A program made the position numbers and the translations under genes. 64,000 nt of DNA from assembly GCF_024713945.1 (NCBI RefSeq), contig NC_134685.1:1855001-1919000 (forward strand). Reading direction: 5' to 3'. Below the pieces are notes generated by a model. It was given only the letters and a program-made list of their open reading frames with translations. It was not told the DNA's origin and did no database searches. The stretch is from Dermatophagoides farinae (taxonomy: Eukaryota > Arthropoda > Arachnida > Sarcoptiformes > Pyroglyphidae). Shown piece after piece: positions 1 through 43,757 of the stretch (within the stretch, counting starts at the first letter, position 1; each line of letters starts with the position of its first letter).

Positions 1-3000
1 CTCGTTTCTATTGCGAATTATACTGTGGTATATAATCATCATCATCATCATCATCATCATCGACAAGTTGTAGATGTAATGAAAATTCACACACACACAC
101 ACACACATTGATTGACGTGATTCTTCATTTCCAGGAAAAAAAATTCGTAAACTTGTAAAAACTAAAAAAAAAAAAAAAATCAACAACAAAAAAAAAGTAT
201 CAATAAAAAAAAAATTTTCAATTTTTCCCGCTAATGTGTGTGCGTGCGCGCGCGCACTTTACTAAATTTTTTTCCGGGATTTTTTTTTCATTATTTATTT
301 TGTTGTTGTTTTTTTTTCATTTTAACGTTTTTTTTTAAAAAAAACGAGGATACTATACTATTGTAGTGGTATCTTATTTTTTTTGGCACACACACACATG
401 CGTTTTTTTTAAAACAAAAAAAATTTCCAAACAAAAAACCACTCTGTATGCATTCATTACTTGATGAAATGAACATCATCATCATCATCACCATCACAAA
501 CAACAACAAACAAGAAACTGCTGTTTGTTTGTTTGTTGCTCAAGATCATTAGATTCATTATTTAATGATGATGGAAAAAATGAAACAAAAAAAAAAATTG
601 ATTCCTAGAAAGCCGTTCATGAACACACACACCCAAACATGATTTGTACATATATATTGCATACACAGATATATTATGTAGTAACAAAAAAAAATTGGAT
701 ACAATTGTAGCGAATTTTTAATAATGAAAAAAAAGGCTACATATTTATAAACAACACATAAACAGCAGCAACAGGCAATATATAAATGGAAATTCCTTTT
801 TTTTTATTTATTCAGGAAATAATGATCAGACAGACTAGTTCAAACCGGGAATAGATGAATGAATGTGTTTTTCCATTTTTTTTTCTTTTTTGGCCGGATG
901 TCAAAATACGTTTGGTTTTGAATTCAATTGATTAAATTATTCAATAATGTGACAAATTGATAATTTCAAGCAATTGTGTGTGTCAATGATGAATGAATAA
1001 CGGAATAATGTGGGAATGAGAGAGAGAGAGAAAAAAAAAAATTTTTCATTTTCGTTTTCAATTTCAATCAACAGCAACCGAAAAAAAATGCTTTGGCAAC
1101 AGTGAAAAAATACACAAAATATATTGATAATCGATCAATCAATCAATCAATCAATATATATTGATATAAATCAATGATTGATTTTTCTTTGCAACCATTA
1201 ATGTTGCTATTAGAGTTTATCATCATCATCATTTGATATAAAATGATGATGACAATGAACTCGTAGATAACATAATACCGTGACAATTAAAATTCCTGTT
1301 TGTTTTGTCCCTATATGTGTGTGCAGAATATTCTTGTTTTTTTTTGTTTTTGTTTTTCATAACGATAATAATCAAGAAAAAATTTTTCTAAATACACAAA
1401 CACGCACGTACGACAGAATAAAAACTTTATGAAATATGTAAATTTTTTTCTTCTGTGTTGTATGATTATTACGCCAAATTGTTTGAAAGGAGTAAACAAA
1501 AATTTTCTGTTTTTTTTACAAAATGAAAAAGTTTTTGATTTGATGTTGAATGATGATGAAGAAAAAAAAATTCATTATAACTTACATACATGTGGATATG
1601 TAAGAATTTGCCATGGTAAGAATCTAATTTTTTTTGTTTGTTTTTGCAACCAAATTCAACAACGTAGAATTATTCATTACTGATATCATCATCATCATCA
1701 TCAACGGATTTGGTCGTTTGAAAGTCAACGTAAAAAAAATGTTGCCATATATTTTATACGGTTATTCAATGAAGAATTTGGATTTCGATTTTAAATTTTT
1801 GTTTTCTACTTATCTCTCTCTCTCTTTTTTATCTTATCAATTAAACACACGAAATATTTGTTCATTCTTACTTTGATCACATCATCATCATCATCATCAT
1901 ACACAATCTATTGTTGTTGTTGTTGTTGGTAATATAATCAGATATAAAGGTGTGTGTACACATGCGCAAAATCAGCAAAAACAAACATAAATTATATCAA
2001 CCAATGTAAAATTGTCAAAATCGATACACATCACCATGTACCAAAAATTGGATACACATCCGCATTGTATAATAAATTGATACAATTGTAACATTATCGT
2101 TTAAATGTACTTTATTGATTAGCGAAAAAAAAAAAAAAAAAAATTAGGACTATGGACTAATACCACTACCATCACTACCACTACTACTATTCACACTTAA
2201 CCCTTTTTTTTTGTTATAAATTGATAATAATCTAGTGCAAATAAAAATGAGAGATGGAAAGATAATAATAATAATCACATTTATTACCAGAGAGAAAAAA
2301 AAACTGAAACCATAATAAAATGTACGTGTGAAAAAAAAAACAAAAAACAAAAAACAAATGATGATGATAAAAACCAATATTATGGCCATACCATGCCATG
2401 CCAACAACAACAACAACGAAAATTGATTGTGATGATGGATTTATATATATTCATTATTTGTTTTTGAAGGACAATCTACCAGAAATATCAAAATAGGAAA
2501 AATAAAACAGCAGCAACAACAACAACAACAACAACAACAAAAATTGGTTATTATTTATAGTAACAGGGAAATTAGATTAAAAAAAATTAAAATTGAAATT
2601 TCTCAATCACTCATTTGACTCTCTCTCTCTCTTGCTCTGTGGGTTTGATGATATTATACCACCAACCAGTATCATCATCATCATCATCATCATCGCCATA
2701 GTAGTTGTAATGCGAAACAACAAAAAGAAATTTTCAAGAAAATTTCTTTTTCTCTCGTTTTGATTATAAAATGGAAAATGAGAAAAAAAAATTTTTTTTT
2801 CTTCTTTCAATTCTTGGAATTATTAACAGCACAAGACCGGTATATTATCATATTCATCATCATTAACAAAAAAAAAAATCAACTTGTTGCTCATAACTGT
2901 ATGTGTGTGTGTGTTTGAATGAAAATTTGCTACATGTATGTAGCCATTGGATAAAAACTGAAAAAAAATTATCAACAAAATTGCCATTCTCTATACATGG

Positions 3001-6000
3001 ACATTGTATTTTTTACACATTGATCAACGTTATTTTCATTTCAGTTTTGTTTTCTCTCTTTCTTTCTTTGCAATTAGTTAGTTAGTTAGTTAGTTAACTT
3101 GTGTGAAAAGGCCTGAAAGGAAATGATGAAAACCAATGATGAATTCATTTTCTTTGCCATTAATTCAATGAAAAAAAAATCAATCTCAAATCAAACAAAT
3201 TGAATGATGACGAATAATAAGAAGAGGAAGAAAAAGAAGAAAAAAAAATTCACAACTTGTTGCAAAACTAAAAACAACAAAAAAAAAACAGTGAAACCAA
3301 AACTAAGCTAATGTTAAGGTGTAAATATCGAACACACACACACACCCAGAAAAAAGGGTGAAAATAATTTCATTCATTCATTTGATTGGTAGCAAAAAAA
3401 AAAAAATTTAAATTTAAATTCAGCTACACTAACAACAACAGTGAAAAGAAAAAATTTACACAGAAATAGAATTTCAACACTTACTGTTTTTTTTTCTTAT
3501 ATCAGCATAATCATTCGATGTATATTCATCTGATTTAAATTACCAATTTGATCCGTTGATAATGATGATGATGATTAGGTCAATGATTGATAATGGTAAA
3601 GATGAAAATATCATTCAATTTGATCTGATGTGATGAAATTGAATATATACAAAAAAAAAAAACAGATTGGCAATGTTTATTGTAAAGTAATCATTGGAGA
3701 AAGTTGAATTAAAACAAACAAATTCAGGGTTAAATAATAAGTTTGATTTGATTGACAATGATTGATGAAGAGGTTGGATGATGATGATGATGATGATGAT
3801 TATTATTATTAGTGCTGCCACGGTGGTAATAACCACCAATGCAATACGGCAACTTTAGTTTGTATTTTGAAAATTGTAGCAAAAATGTATCATATACTCG
3901 TCACATATACACTGATACATTGATGATGAATTTCAACATGAAACAGGGTGAAAAAAAACATATATTGAGCCAATCGATAGAGATGACATGCAAATTTTTT
4001 TTTTGTTGTTGTTGTTGATGATGATGATTATGATGATAATGAATGAATGCAGTAAATTGATGAGAATTCTTAAAATTGGTGAATTTTGTTTTCTGGATCA
4101 GACTAAAAATCAGATAAAATAAAAAAAAAACCATATTAGATAGATGGCTAGATAGATGATAAAATATTCAGAATTTTTATGCGCTTTATTCATATAATGA
4201 TTATGATGATGATGATGATGTATGGATGCAACAAAAAACAGAACAAAAAAAAAGTTGACAGAATAAATCACAGAATCATATTTTTTTCCATTCAAATTCA
4301 TCATCATCATCATATTCGTACATCATATGTCAAAAATGTCAAATAATTTAAAAAAAAAACGAAAAAAAAATTTTTTCAATTTTTCTCATACAATGTCATG
4401 AATCGTTTGTTCGGGTAGTAGTTTAAACTGATGATGATGATGATAAAGGGGCGATGAAAAAAAAAATTTCAAAATTTAAAATTATTCTGTGATTTTTTGT
4501 TGATTTTTTTTGTTGGTTGGTTGTGTCTGCGCGAAATATTCAAATTTTTTTTTTTGTTTTCATCAATTCCTATGTTGTTGTATGTAAGATCAACCAACCT
4601 AAACAGAATTCAATTCAAATGTAGCCAAAAAAAATAACTGAAGATCACATTTTATTTTGGCTACATTTTTTTTTGTTCGTGATAGTAGCAATAGCAGAAA
4701 CATTGTGAAATGATGAAGATTTTCTCTCTCTCTTTTTGAATTTCAAATTTGGTTCTGGTTATTATTACATCGTACATAACTTTACATACTGTGGGATACA
4801 CACACACACACACACACACATGAATGGCGACCACCATAACCGACCACAAAAATCTAACTAAACTTTTTTTTTGGCTGGTTGGAAAGAAAAAAAAATTTTT
4901 TTTGTATACACATATTACCACTGCTGAACGAACGCTACAAAATATTATATTGGCTACAATAACAGAAAATTTTGCTACACTTTGCGCATCATCAGTACAG
5001 TCCTCTCTTTCTCTTTCTCTTTTTTTTTCTCCCACTATCTTTCTTTCACAAGTTCTAACTCTTTCTAAATATATAAATTTTGTTAACAAAACAAAACAAA
5101 AAAAAGGGGAAGCTGTTGAGCTGATGATGATCCATCCATCCATCCATCCATACATTCATTCATTCAACCATCCAGCCAGCCAGCAAGCAAGCCAGACAAG
5201 ATGATGATGATGATGATGAGAATTTGAGGATAGCAGAAATTTTTTGTCGCTGTTGTCGTTGTTGTTATTTTATTTTGTATATTGGCATCTTGTATATATA
5301 CAAAGAAGAAAAAACAAAAAACAAAACAAAAAAATTATCTATTTGTAGTAGCGTATATACAAAAATGCTAGAACCGAAACGAAATGAAATGAAAAGAATA
5401 ATAATTTTTTTTTCTACTTTTCAAATATATATACAGTATATATATATATACTCATGTGTACGCATGTACAAATTCGAAAACAATGTTGTAAATGTTGTTG
5501 TTTATATTATTATATGCTATGCTACAAATGTAGCCATAACAAATGCATATGCACATGCGCATGATGAACATATTTTTTTTTTGCTGTAAATTTTGTTGGC
5601 GCGCACAAATACACCATTTCAAATGTATACAAATTTTTGTTTTTGTTTTTGTTTTTGTTTTCATCATGTTCGTTCGTTATTGAAATTTTTTTTTCTTCTT
5701 CTTTTTTCTTCATTATTTATTTAGTTTTTCTTTTTTTTTTTCATTTGTTTTTTTTTTTATTCACTGTTATTCACATCCAATGTTCATCATCTTGATCATC
5801 GTATTGATGATAAATTTAACTTGATAATTTTGTTTTTGTTGTTGTTCATTTTGTTTTTTTCACTAAAGTGATGTTTTTTTTCTTGTGTGTGTGCGTTTGT
5901 ATATGAATCTTCTTCCTTGATTTTTTTTTTACATTTTCTGGTGAATAAGTGTGTGATTTATAGCAAATCAACAAATGCCGCTATTCATTTGTTTATGAAC

Positions 6001-9000
6001 CACCCATCCATCCATCCGTCCATACACCCACACACACACACACACATACACATATAAATAGCAATCAATCAATCAAATCATCAAACAAATCTAGCAATAG
6101 CTATTAAGATAGGGCAACAACAAAAAAAAAATCATGACGAGAGAATAGGAAAAAACCACAACAACTCCCAGTGCTATATGTGGTGGTTATTATTATTCCA
6201 GTTGTTTTTGATGATGATCATCATGATGATGAACTGGATATTTCTTGATTTTTTTTTCGTTCTTTTCATTCACGCTACAGTATCGACAGCAATATATAAA
6301 AATTGGTTACACTAAACACTGGTTGATGGTTTTTTTGGTTATTGGTCGGTCGATCGGTCGGTTTGTTTCTGGTTACACAACCAACCACTCTGTTGATTCT
6401 TGACATTTTTTTTTCTCGCTTCTATCAATTTCAATTAATTTTTTTTAGCTGTGGTTTGTTGTTGTTGTTGCTCCTGCTGCTGCTGCTTTTAATTTAATTT
6501 GATCAATTCATTGGAACTTTGATTTCTATTTTTCATCCTATTCATGTTGGATTAAGGATGAACAAAATTTAGTTGAATACCAAACCAAATAAAAAAAAAT
6601 TGATTCAATTGAAACGAGAGCAGCAGGCGATAGACAGATTGGTTGAATAATTATACGAACAAACGAACAAACAAACAAAAAAAAGAAAGCTTGAATAACT
6701 AGCTAGAGTTTGATACATCTACATATATATGTATGTGGACATTTGTTGTTGCTGTATCCAAAATCAAAATGAATGCTAATGTGCAATCTCCATAATTAAC
6801 AACCAATTTTTTTTTGCTACTTTTTTTCTGTTGTTGTTGTTTGGATACAAACAAATTGATTTTTTTTTTTTTTTTTTTTGGTTTTTTGCACAAAATTCTT
6901 TCATTATTCGATTATTATTGTGGTTGTGCCAATAAAATCAATCATATATAATCAATGTATTTTTTCTATTCAAATCGATATAGATTTGAATGCTGCAAAA
7001 AAATGCATTTTTCTTCTAATACATTTCACGGGTAAATATGAATATGATTGATTGATTAGATGGGCATTATTATTGTTTAAATTTTGTCTTCAATCTCATC
7101 ATCAACTTTCTTCTTTTTTTCTGATTTCAAACCCTGAACTTGAATTGAAGAAAGTACACTCACACACACACACACATACACACAGAAAAACAATAGCAAA
7201 AGACAATTCACAAAAAGCCATTGAAAAACTGGTGAAACATTCAAATATTAAATATATTTTTTTTTCGTTTGTCAATCATTTTTCACTGCTTTTATTCCAT
7301 AACAATTATTACCACCACCACCACCACCGCCACCATCATCACTATTAAAATGATTAATCGATACAACTTATCTTCATAAGAATGAAAATGAAATACAGAA
7401 GAAGAAGAAGAAAAAAAAATTCATTTCAATAGCCTACCTGGAAACAACTTTTTTTTTAACAATGATAATAATAATGATGATGATGATGATGGTGATGGTA
7501 AACAAATAAATTCCTCACCAATAGGTGTGTGTGTGTGTGTGTGCATGTTTTTGCCATCATTATTATTATCATCATCATCATTTATTATTGATCATCGGTC
7601 ATTATTCTCAGCCACAATCTGTAAAAACAGACACAAAAGAAAATTGGTTGACAAGTTGATTTTTTTTTTGTTGTTGTTCGTCCACTTTTACTTTTTTTTT
7701 CTCTGTTGCCGTTGGCATCCATATCATTATTTTCATCCATGGATAATGACATTTGATTGGTTACTTCGTAATTTAAATTATTGGCGGGAAGGGGAAAAAA
7801 AGGCAAAATTGAATTTTTTTAATATGCGAAAAAAAATGATCGTCATCATCATCATCATTATGATATAATGGTGAATGATTGGAACAATATTGTCTATGGG
7901 TGTGTGTGTGTGTGCGTGTTTTTGATGGGAAAAAAATTGTTTGATTGTTGTTCTTGTGTTTGTTGTTGTTTGGACCAACACATATACATCCGCGGTATAC
8001 AACAAGGAACAAATGATGATGATGATGATGATGATGATGACGATGTGAAATTTGAAAATAAATTGGAAATTGAAATTTTATTTGAAAATTTTGATAGTTT
8101 ACGAAATGAATGAATGAATGATGATGATGATGAAGGAATTTTATGTATTTTGTTCGAATTATAGAAAAAAAAATTCACCGACCCTAGACCGCCATCTATC
8201 GTCATCATCATCAATGAATTGAAATGATTCAAACGATTTTTATCATCTCATCAATCGCAGGCAAAAGTTGATGACAAATAATTCTCAATTGTGAATAATA
8301 ATAATATAAATGATAATGATGATGATGATGATGTACAGCAACATGAAGAAAAAGAGAAAAAAAAGGAAACTGAAATTTTTTTCTTTCTTTATTTTTTTTT
8401 TGATTACATTTCCTTTTTTTTCTATCAATTTCATGAAACAAAAACCGTTATGAACAACCAAAAAAAAAACCCAGCTACATTTAAAAGGAAAAAAATGAGA
8501 AAAAGAGAGAGAGAGAGAGATGGAGAAAAGGATAAATCTATCAAGGTCATCATCATCATATCACATTGTAGCGAAAGAGTTGTGTGTGTGTGTGTGGATA
8601 CTGTATCCATACATTATTCAAATAAATTGGATACACACACACACAAGTACACAAACCACTTGTGCAAAATGTTGAATTATTATCACATCAAACATGAAAT
8701 ATTATTATAATAATTAATTAATTCCATAGAAATATTATTGAAAATGGGAAATTCTCAATAAAATAAAATAAAAATGCTAAAAATAACAAACAAAAAGTCA
8801 ATTATTATAATGTTGTGCATATAGCATAAAAAAGGCGATAATATTTGTTGAGTTTGAAGAGAAATAGAAAAATTATCTGGAATTATATCTGGTGATCATT
8901 TCGATTCAATTTCGATAAATAATCAAAAATAGTAATCTAAATGGCAATCTCAATCTGAATGTTGAAATTTTTTTTTTTTTTTTTTTGCTCCCAAAAGTCA

Positions 9001-9100
9001 TTTTCGAATGATTAATGTGTACAACAAAAAAAAATAAATAAATAAACAACGCGACATCTGTTGGGTTTTTACGAAAAAAAACTCTTTTGTTTACATTTTC
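1..9100. other. Gene-free, microsatellite-rich 3' flank of onecut
   Basis: No open frame here looks like a protein. The frames that exist are translations of simple repeats (His/Thr, Met/Ile, Phe/Leu, Lys runs) and none continues across plausible splice sites into a recognisable domain. The DNA is dominated by A and T runs, ATC/GAT triplets, CA/GT dinucleotides and CAA/TTG triplets. The hexamer GCTACA/TGTAGC is unusually frequent between 706 and 8572, four times as short inverted pairs. A distal exon of a gene outside the window or a non-coding RNA cannot be excluded by eye. Confidence 0.6.
4617..4669. repeat. Inverted repeat around TGTAGCC/GGCTACA
   Basis: The left arm AAATGTAGCCAAAA (from 4617) is the exact reverse complement of TTTTGGCTACATTT (ending at 4669), separated by about 25 bp. 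Pairing continues imperfectly inward through A/T-rich sequence. It is one of four inverted GCTACA/TGTAGC pairs in the first 6 kb. It could be a short hairpin, a paired factor site, or the remnant of a small element; there is no clear target-site duplication. Confidence 0.5.
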
Positions 9101-9244
9101 TACTTTTAGATGGCGCTGTCAACATCATGAATTGTATTTTTCAAATTCTTTAACAACAACAGAATCTGAAAATTTGGCCAGAATTTTTTTTTCACCGAAA
9201 AAAAAAACAAAATTAATAATTTGATCATTTGATTTGAATTTGAT

Positions 9245-9250
9245 TTTATT
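9245..9250 (-). terminator. Candidate poly(A) signal of onecut
   Basis: AATAAA on the minus strand (TTTATT on plus), about 625 bp beyond the onecut stop codon. It is the first canonical hexamer I see downstream of the stop, but in DNA this AT-rich such hexamers occur by chance, so the assignment is tentative. Confidence 0.35.
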
Positions 9251-9874
9251 GCATCATCAAAGTTAATAAATAAATATGAGAATGAGATAAAGAGAGAAAG
9301 ACAAACAAACAGAAAATAAACGAAAAACGAAACGAAAAAAATAAGCAAACATTTTGAACAAAAAAAAAAAACAGGAAAAAAAATTCAAAGTGTAAGAAAG
9401 AAATCAATAATGTCGATGAATTATCGATGAAATGTTGATTGAATTGCAAAGTGAAGTAAGAAGAAGAATTATTTACAAAATAATTGAAAATCTGAAAACA
9501 ATAAAAAACAATTTCTACAATTCATTCATTTTTAAAAATTAGTTAAATAGAAATTACAGAATTTTACCAAGAAAAAAAATTGACATTAATTTCCATGTGT
9601 ATGTGGTGATGATTAGTTTTTGTTGTTGTTGTTGTTGTTGTTGTGAACTGAATCAATTAATCGATATATTATATTGATTGATTGGTTCATTGGTTGTCAT
9701 TTTTTCATTATTATCATAATAATAACATTTTCCTATTTTAAAATTTGCAAATAAACTAAGGTATTGGTGGTGGTGAAAATGGCTACCCAAAATTAAAAAA
9801 AAAAAAAAACACACACACAATGACAACAAAAACAACAACAACAACGAGAAGAATTAAGAAAAAAAAATTCATCA

Positions 9875-39856
<29,982 letters not shown>

Positions 39857-42289
39857 GTACAATTGTCATTGTTATTGTCTTTTCCAATCAATTTGTCATC
39901 ATTATCATCATCATCGTCGTAGATGAAAAATAATTATCGAAAAAAATGATTTGTTCTTTTCTCGAACAAAAGAAAGAAAAAAAAAGAAAAAAATCAATTC
40001 TGTTCATTTATTTTTTTTAGAAAAAAAACACATTGATCGAAACTCATTCAGATGAGAACTTTGAAATAAAAAAAAATAATAATAATAATGAATTTTCTGT
40101 TTCCATCTGGTGGCCAGAATTTGAATTTTAATAATGATCAAATTTTTTTTTTTCACTCACACAATCGATCCATCACTATCGATCGAAAAGGAAAAAAAAT
40201 ATGGAGCTTATGCGCCATCTATCGCCATTGAAAATGATTAAAATATCTATTTTTCTAAAGAATTTTCATTGTAAAAATCCATTGGTGAAAAAAAAAAATT
40301 AATTAATTAATTAATTAATTAATAATCATTATTCCATTTTTCATTTGAATTCAAAACATTTATTCATTCATTGAATGATAATAATCTTCACCAATTTATA
40401 TGCACACCCACACACATCATCACTGCGTTATAAATGAAAAAAAAAACCGATCGATATCAAAGAATTTTTTTTGATATCGATCAATTTTTTTTCTCTTTCG
40501 TTAAAAACGACCAGAAAAAAACAACAACAACAACAACAACAAAAAAATTCATCAGAAATTCTTCATCGACCACCAAAGGAAAAAAAAATAGAATAAATGA
40601 ACAGTATGTTTCAGGAATACGCAGACACACACACACACACTTATACACACTTACAATATATAACGGTAAACTGTACGATTCTGTGCCATAGACAAAGACG
40701 ACGACGACAATAAACAAACAGGCAAAAAAAAAAGAAAAGAAATCGACCGATTTCTGGTTAAAAAAAAGATATCGATTATTTTTTTTTCGACCAACAATCC
40801 AAAGACGACGACGACGACGACACATATAATCGATATGGAATGATAATAAAAATAATAATAACGAGCAACAACAACAACAACAACAAGGAATATATTAAAT
40901 GTTGGAAATAAATAGTAGTGGAACTGGTTTTAAAAGTGAACCATCATCAAAAAAAAAAAAGTTTTCTCAGTAGAATCCAGAATATCGATCCAAAAAATTG
41001 CATATTTTATATGAGCGAAAAAAAAAATTTTGGAACACACACACACAGACAGACACAGTGCATAGGAATTTCATAATACAACACCACCATATATCTCTAT
41101 ATATAATGTCCATGGTTCCATGTTCCATGTTCCATATTCCCATTTTGTTTCCTATATATATATACCAAACAGACGAACACATACACAAATGTAGAGTTTT
41201 TATTTAAAATCAAAATTTTTATTATTATTATTATTATTATTGAAATATTGATTTTGATAGAGAATTAAAATAATCACATCATCAATAAAATACTTACCTG
41301 AATATTTATAGAATTTAGAATCAAACAAAAAAGAAAAAAGAAAAGAAAAGATTCACTTACGAATTTCTTACCCATATAATAATTGATGATCATGTTGATT
41401 CATCACGATGACATTTGAAATGAATGAAAATTTCTCTATATGAAACTGAATGAATGAATTGGTTTTAAAAATCAATAAAAATAATCAAAATTCTTTTCTG
41501 TATATATATTGTTTTTATTTGATTTGATTGGTCAAAGATGATGATGATTACTCGTAGTAGTAGTAGTAGTAGTAGGTGGCCATTATTTCATTTTGTATGT
41601 TTTATCAATTAAAATATAATGAATTTGAAATGGTTGCTGATGTTAATAAGTGCATAAGAATCGATGATAGGTGACAGGTGATAGTGGTGGTGGTGCTGTT
41701 GGTGCCTAAATGATAATGATTTTTTGTTGTTGTTGTTGTTGTTGTTTATAAATTTTGATTATTATGAATGTATATTGAATTACTTAGAACGAAAAAAAAA
41801 ATTATAGATTTGAGAATACAAATGTTAAAAAAAAGTTGAAAAATTTTTCAATGTACAATGTACACAAAAAAAAGACAGATAATGAGATAGAGAGGATTTT
41901 AGATCAAATATAGATATTGAATAAAAAAAATGAATGAATTTTCTCCATTATGAATATGAATGAGAATACTGATACAGTAAGATTGTCGTTAATAGAATGA
42001 ATGAATGAATGATGATGATGATGAATAACTTGACCAGATTTTTTGATCATGATGATTATGATGAATTATTCTACATTAGTCTGAAACAAACAAAGAAAAT
42101 AAAAAAAAAATTTGAAACGAAAGAAAACGAAAAAAAAATCTTGATGAATGTTTTTTTTCCTTGTTGACAAATTTTAAATTTGAATTTGAATTTTGATCAT
42201 GATGATGTATGATTAATCTGATGACTATAATAACTAACTAATAATAATAATGAGATTAATTAATTGAAAATTAATAATTAATTGATTGA
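39857..42289. other. Intergenic region: onecut upstream and SNRNP35 downstream
   Basis: Non-coding and AT-rich. It should contain the onecut promoter and 5' UTR on the minus strand and the SNRNP35 3' UTR. Visible structures are seven ATCGAT motifs between 40164 and 40989, a perfect 13-bp hairpin at 40449-40482, an AATT tetranucleotide run at 40297-40320, ATT and AGT triplet runs, and a TAGATGGCGC motif (minus strand) at 40212-40221. No TATA box can be called with confidence because TATA-like strings are everywhere. Confidence 0.6.
40449..40482. repeat. Perfect 13-bp inverted repeat containing ATCGAT
   Basis: GATCGATATCAAA at 40449-40461 and TTTGATATCGATC at 40470-40482 are perfect reverse complements around an 8-bp loop. 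Both arms contain ATCGAT, a core bound by CUT-domain proteins and close to the DRE element TATCGATA. It lies about 600 bp upstream of the onecut start. Confidence 0.55.
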
Positions 42290-43454
42290 TTAACGACGGC
42301 CAGTATTACTACGAATAGGTCCACCGCCACCACCACTATGATGATCCGATGTTGAATGATGTCTATATGATGATGATGATGATGATGTATGGCCATTACT
42401 ATATGATCTTGTTGATGATGAATGCATGGGTGCTCCCAATGGATGATCATAACGATTATATCGATCAATACCATTTGTTCGGCGTGATGTGAATGATGAT
42501 GATTGCTGTGGATATGGTGCAGCAATCGATCTATGATGTAATGGTGTACGAAATGTACGATCATTACCACTACGATGATCATTACTATTATTATTATTAT
42601 TAAATCCACGATGTTCTATTGTTGAACGGCCACCAAATCGCATTTGACCAGATTCTTTTTGGCCACCAAAACCACCACCAAATCGTCTTGGTTTCCAATT
42701 CTTTTCTGTACGGCCTAATTCACGATCAACTAATATACGACGACCATCCAACAATGTATTATGTCCTTCAGCATATGCACGATCAGCATCTTTTGCACGA
42801 CGAAATTCAATGAATGCATAACGACGTGAATCACCGGTCAATACATCACGAATCAAAAACAATGATCGAATATCACCAAATCGTTCGAAATGCTGCATAT
42901 AAATGACAAAAAAATCAAACAAATGAAACAAATTAGACATCATCAACTTACCATTCGTATTGTATTCTCATCAGTAGTACCATTCAAACGACCAATAAAT
43001 AACGTTTTTTCCGGATCACTACGATGATCTTTGGCTGGCCGTAAATCTGACTATATAATTTTTTTTTGATGAATGAATAGAATATGAATGGAATCATTAG
43101 ATTAAAATTGATTGAAATTTTTTTTTTGAAAAATGAGAGTATCATGTTAAAATTAATAAATTCTAATAATAAAAAAAAATCAATTCTAACATTCATGGCA
43201 CGAACAAGTGCACGATCATGGGGACGATTATCATGATTATCATAATGTCGATGGCTAGATGGAAATGGTGGTGATGTTGATCGTTGTCGTTGTTTTGAAG
43301 GATAGCCAACCTTGATTGGATCATAACTTGATGATCGTGCACGTCTTGATGATGATGATGATAATGGTGGTACTTTTGATGATGATAATGATGGTGGTGG
43401 AGAACGAGGTGATCTTGGTGATGGTGATCGATGTCTTTGTTGTTGTTGTTGTTG

Positions 43455-43486
<32 letters not shown>

Positions 43487-43757
43487 GCGGATGACCATGA
43501 CTAAGACTACCACCACCAATTCGATCATCATTTGGTGATGATAAATGATGATTACGTCGATGATGATTACCACCACCACTACCACCATTTGATGTTGAAC
43601 GATTCCATTCCGGTGATGATGATGGTGATGATGAAATACCACCGGATCTTTGCGGTAATAATGATGATGATGGTGGTGGTGGTGGTGCATGTGATGATAA
43701 ATCATCACCATGATCACTACTACTGTGGCGACGTTTACGTTCACCACGATAGCTCAT
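42290..43757 (-). CDS. SNRNP35: U11/U12 small nuclear ribonucleoprotein 35 kDa protein
   Basis: A component of the U11/U12 di-snRNP, which recognises U12-type introns in the nucleus. Exons run 43757-43191, 43050-42952 and 42892-42290 (introns of 140 and 59 bp); all junctions are phase 0 and give 422 residues. One RRM is seen: RNP2 is TLFIGRLN in exon 2 and RNP1 is RRYAFIEF in exon 3. Family-specific signatures flank it: YDPIKVG and PHDRALVRAM before the RRM, and WKPRRFGGGFGG then KESGQMRFGG after it, which separate it from U1-70K. It is longer than the human protein (246 aa) owing to a Ser/His/Arg-rich N-terminal extension with Pro and Gln runs and a Ser/Gly/His-rich tail. It is transcribed divergently from the zinc-finger gene at 44417. 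Confidence 0.9.

Noticed and set aside
4661-5155. 164-codon minus-strand open frame in the left flank
   Set aside because: Composition follows GT, CT and T runs (VCVCVCV, FFFFF, KKREREREREDC-like strings); no domain, no splice support, and the opposite strand is equally open.
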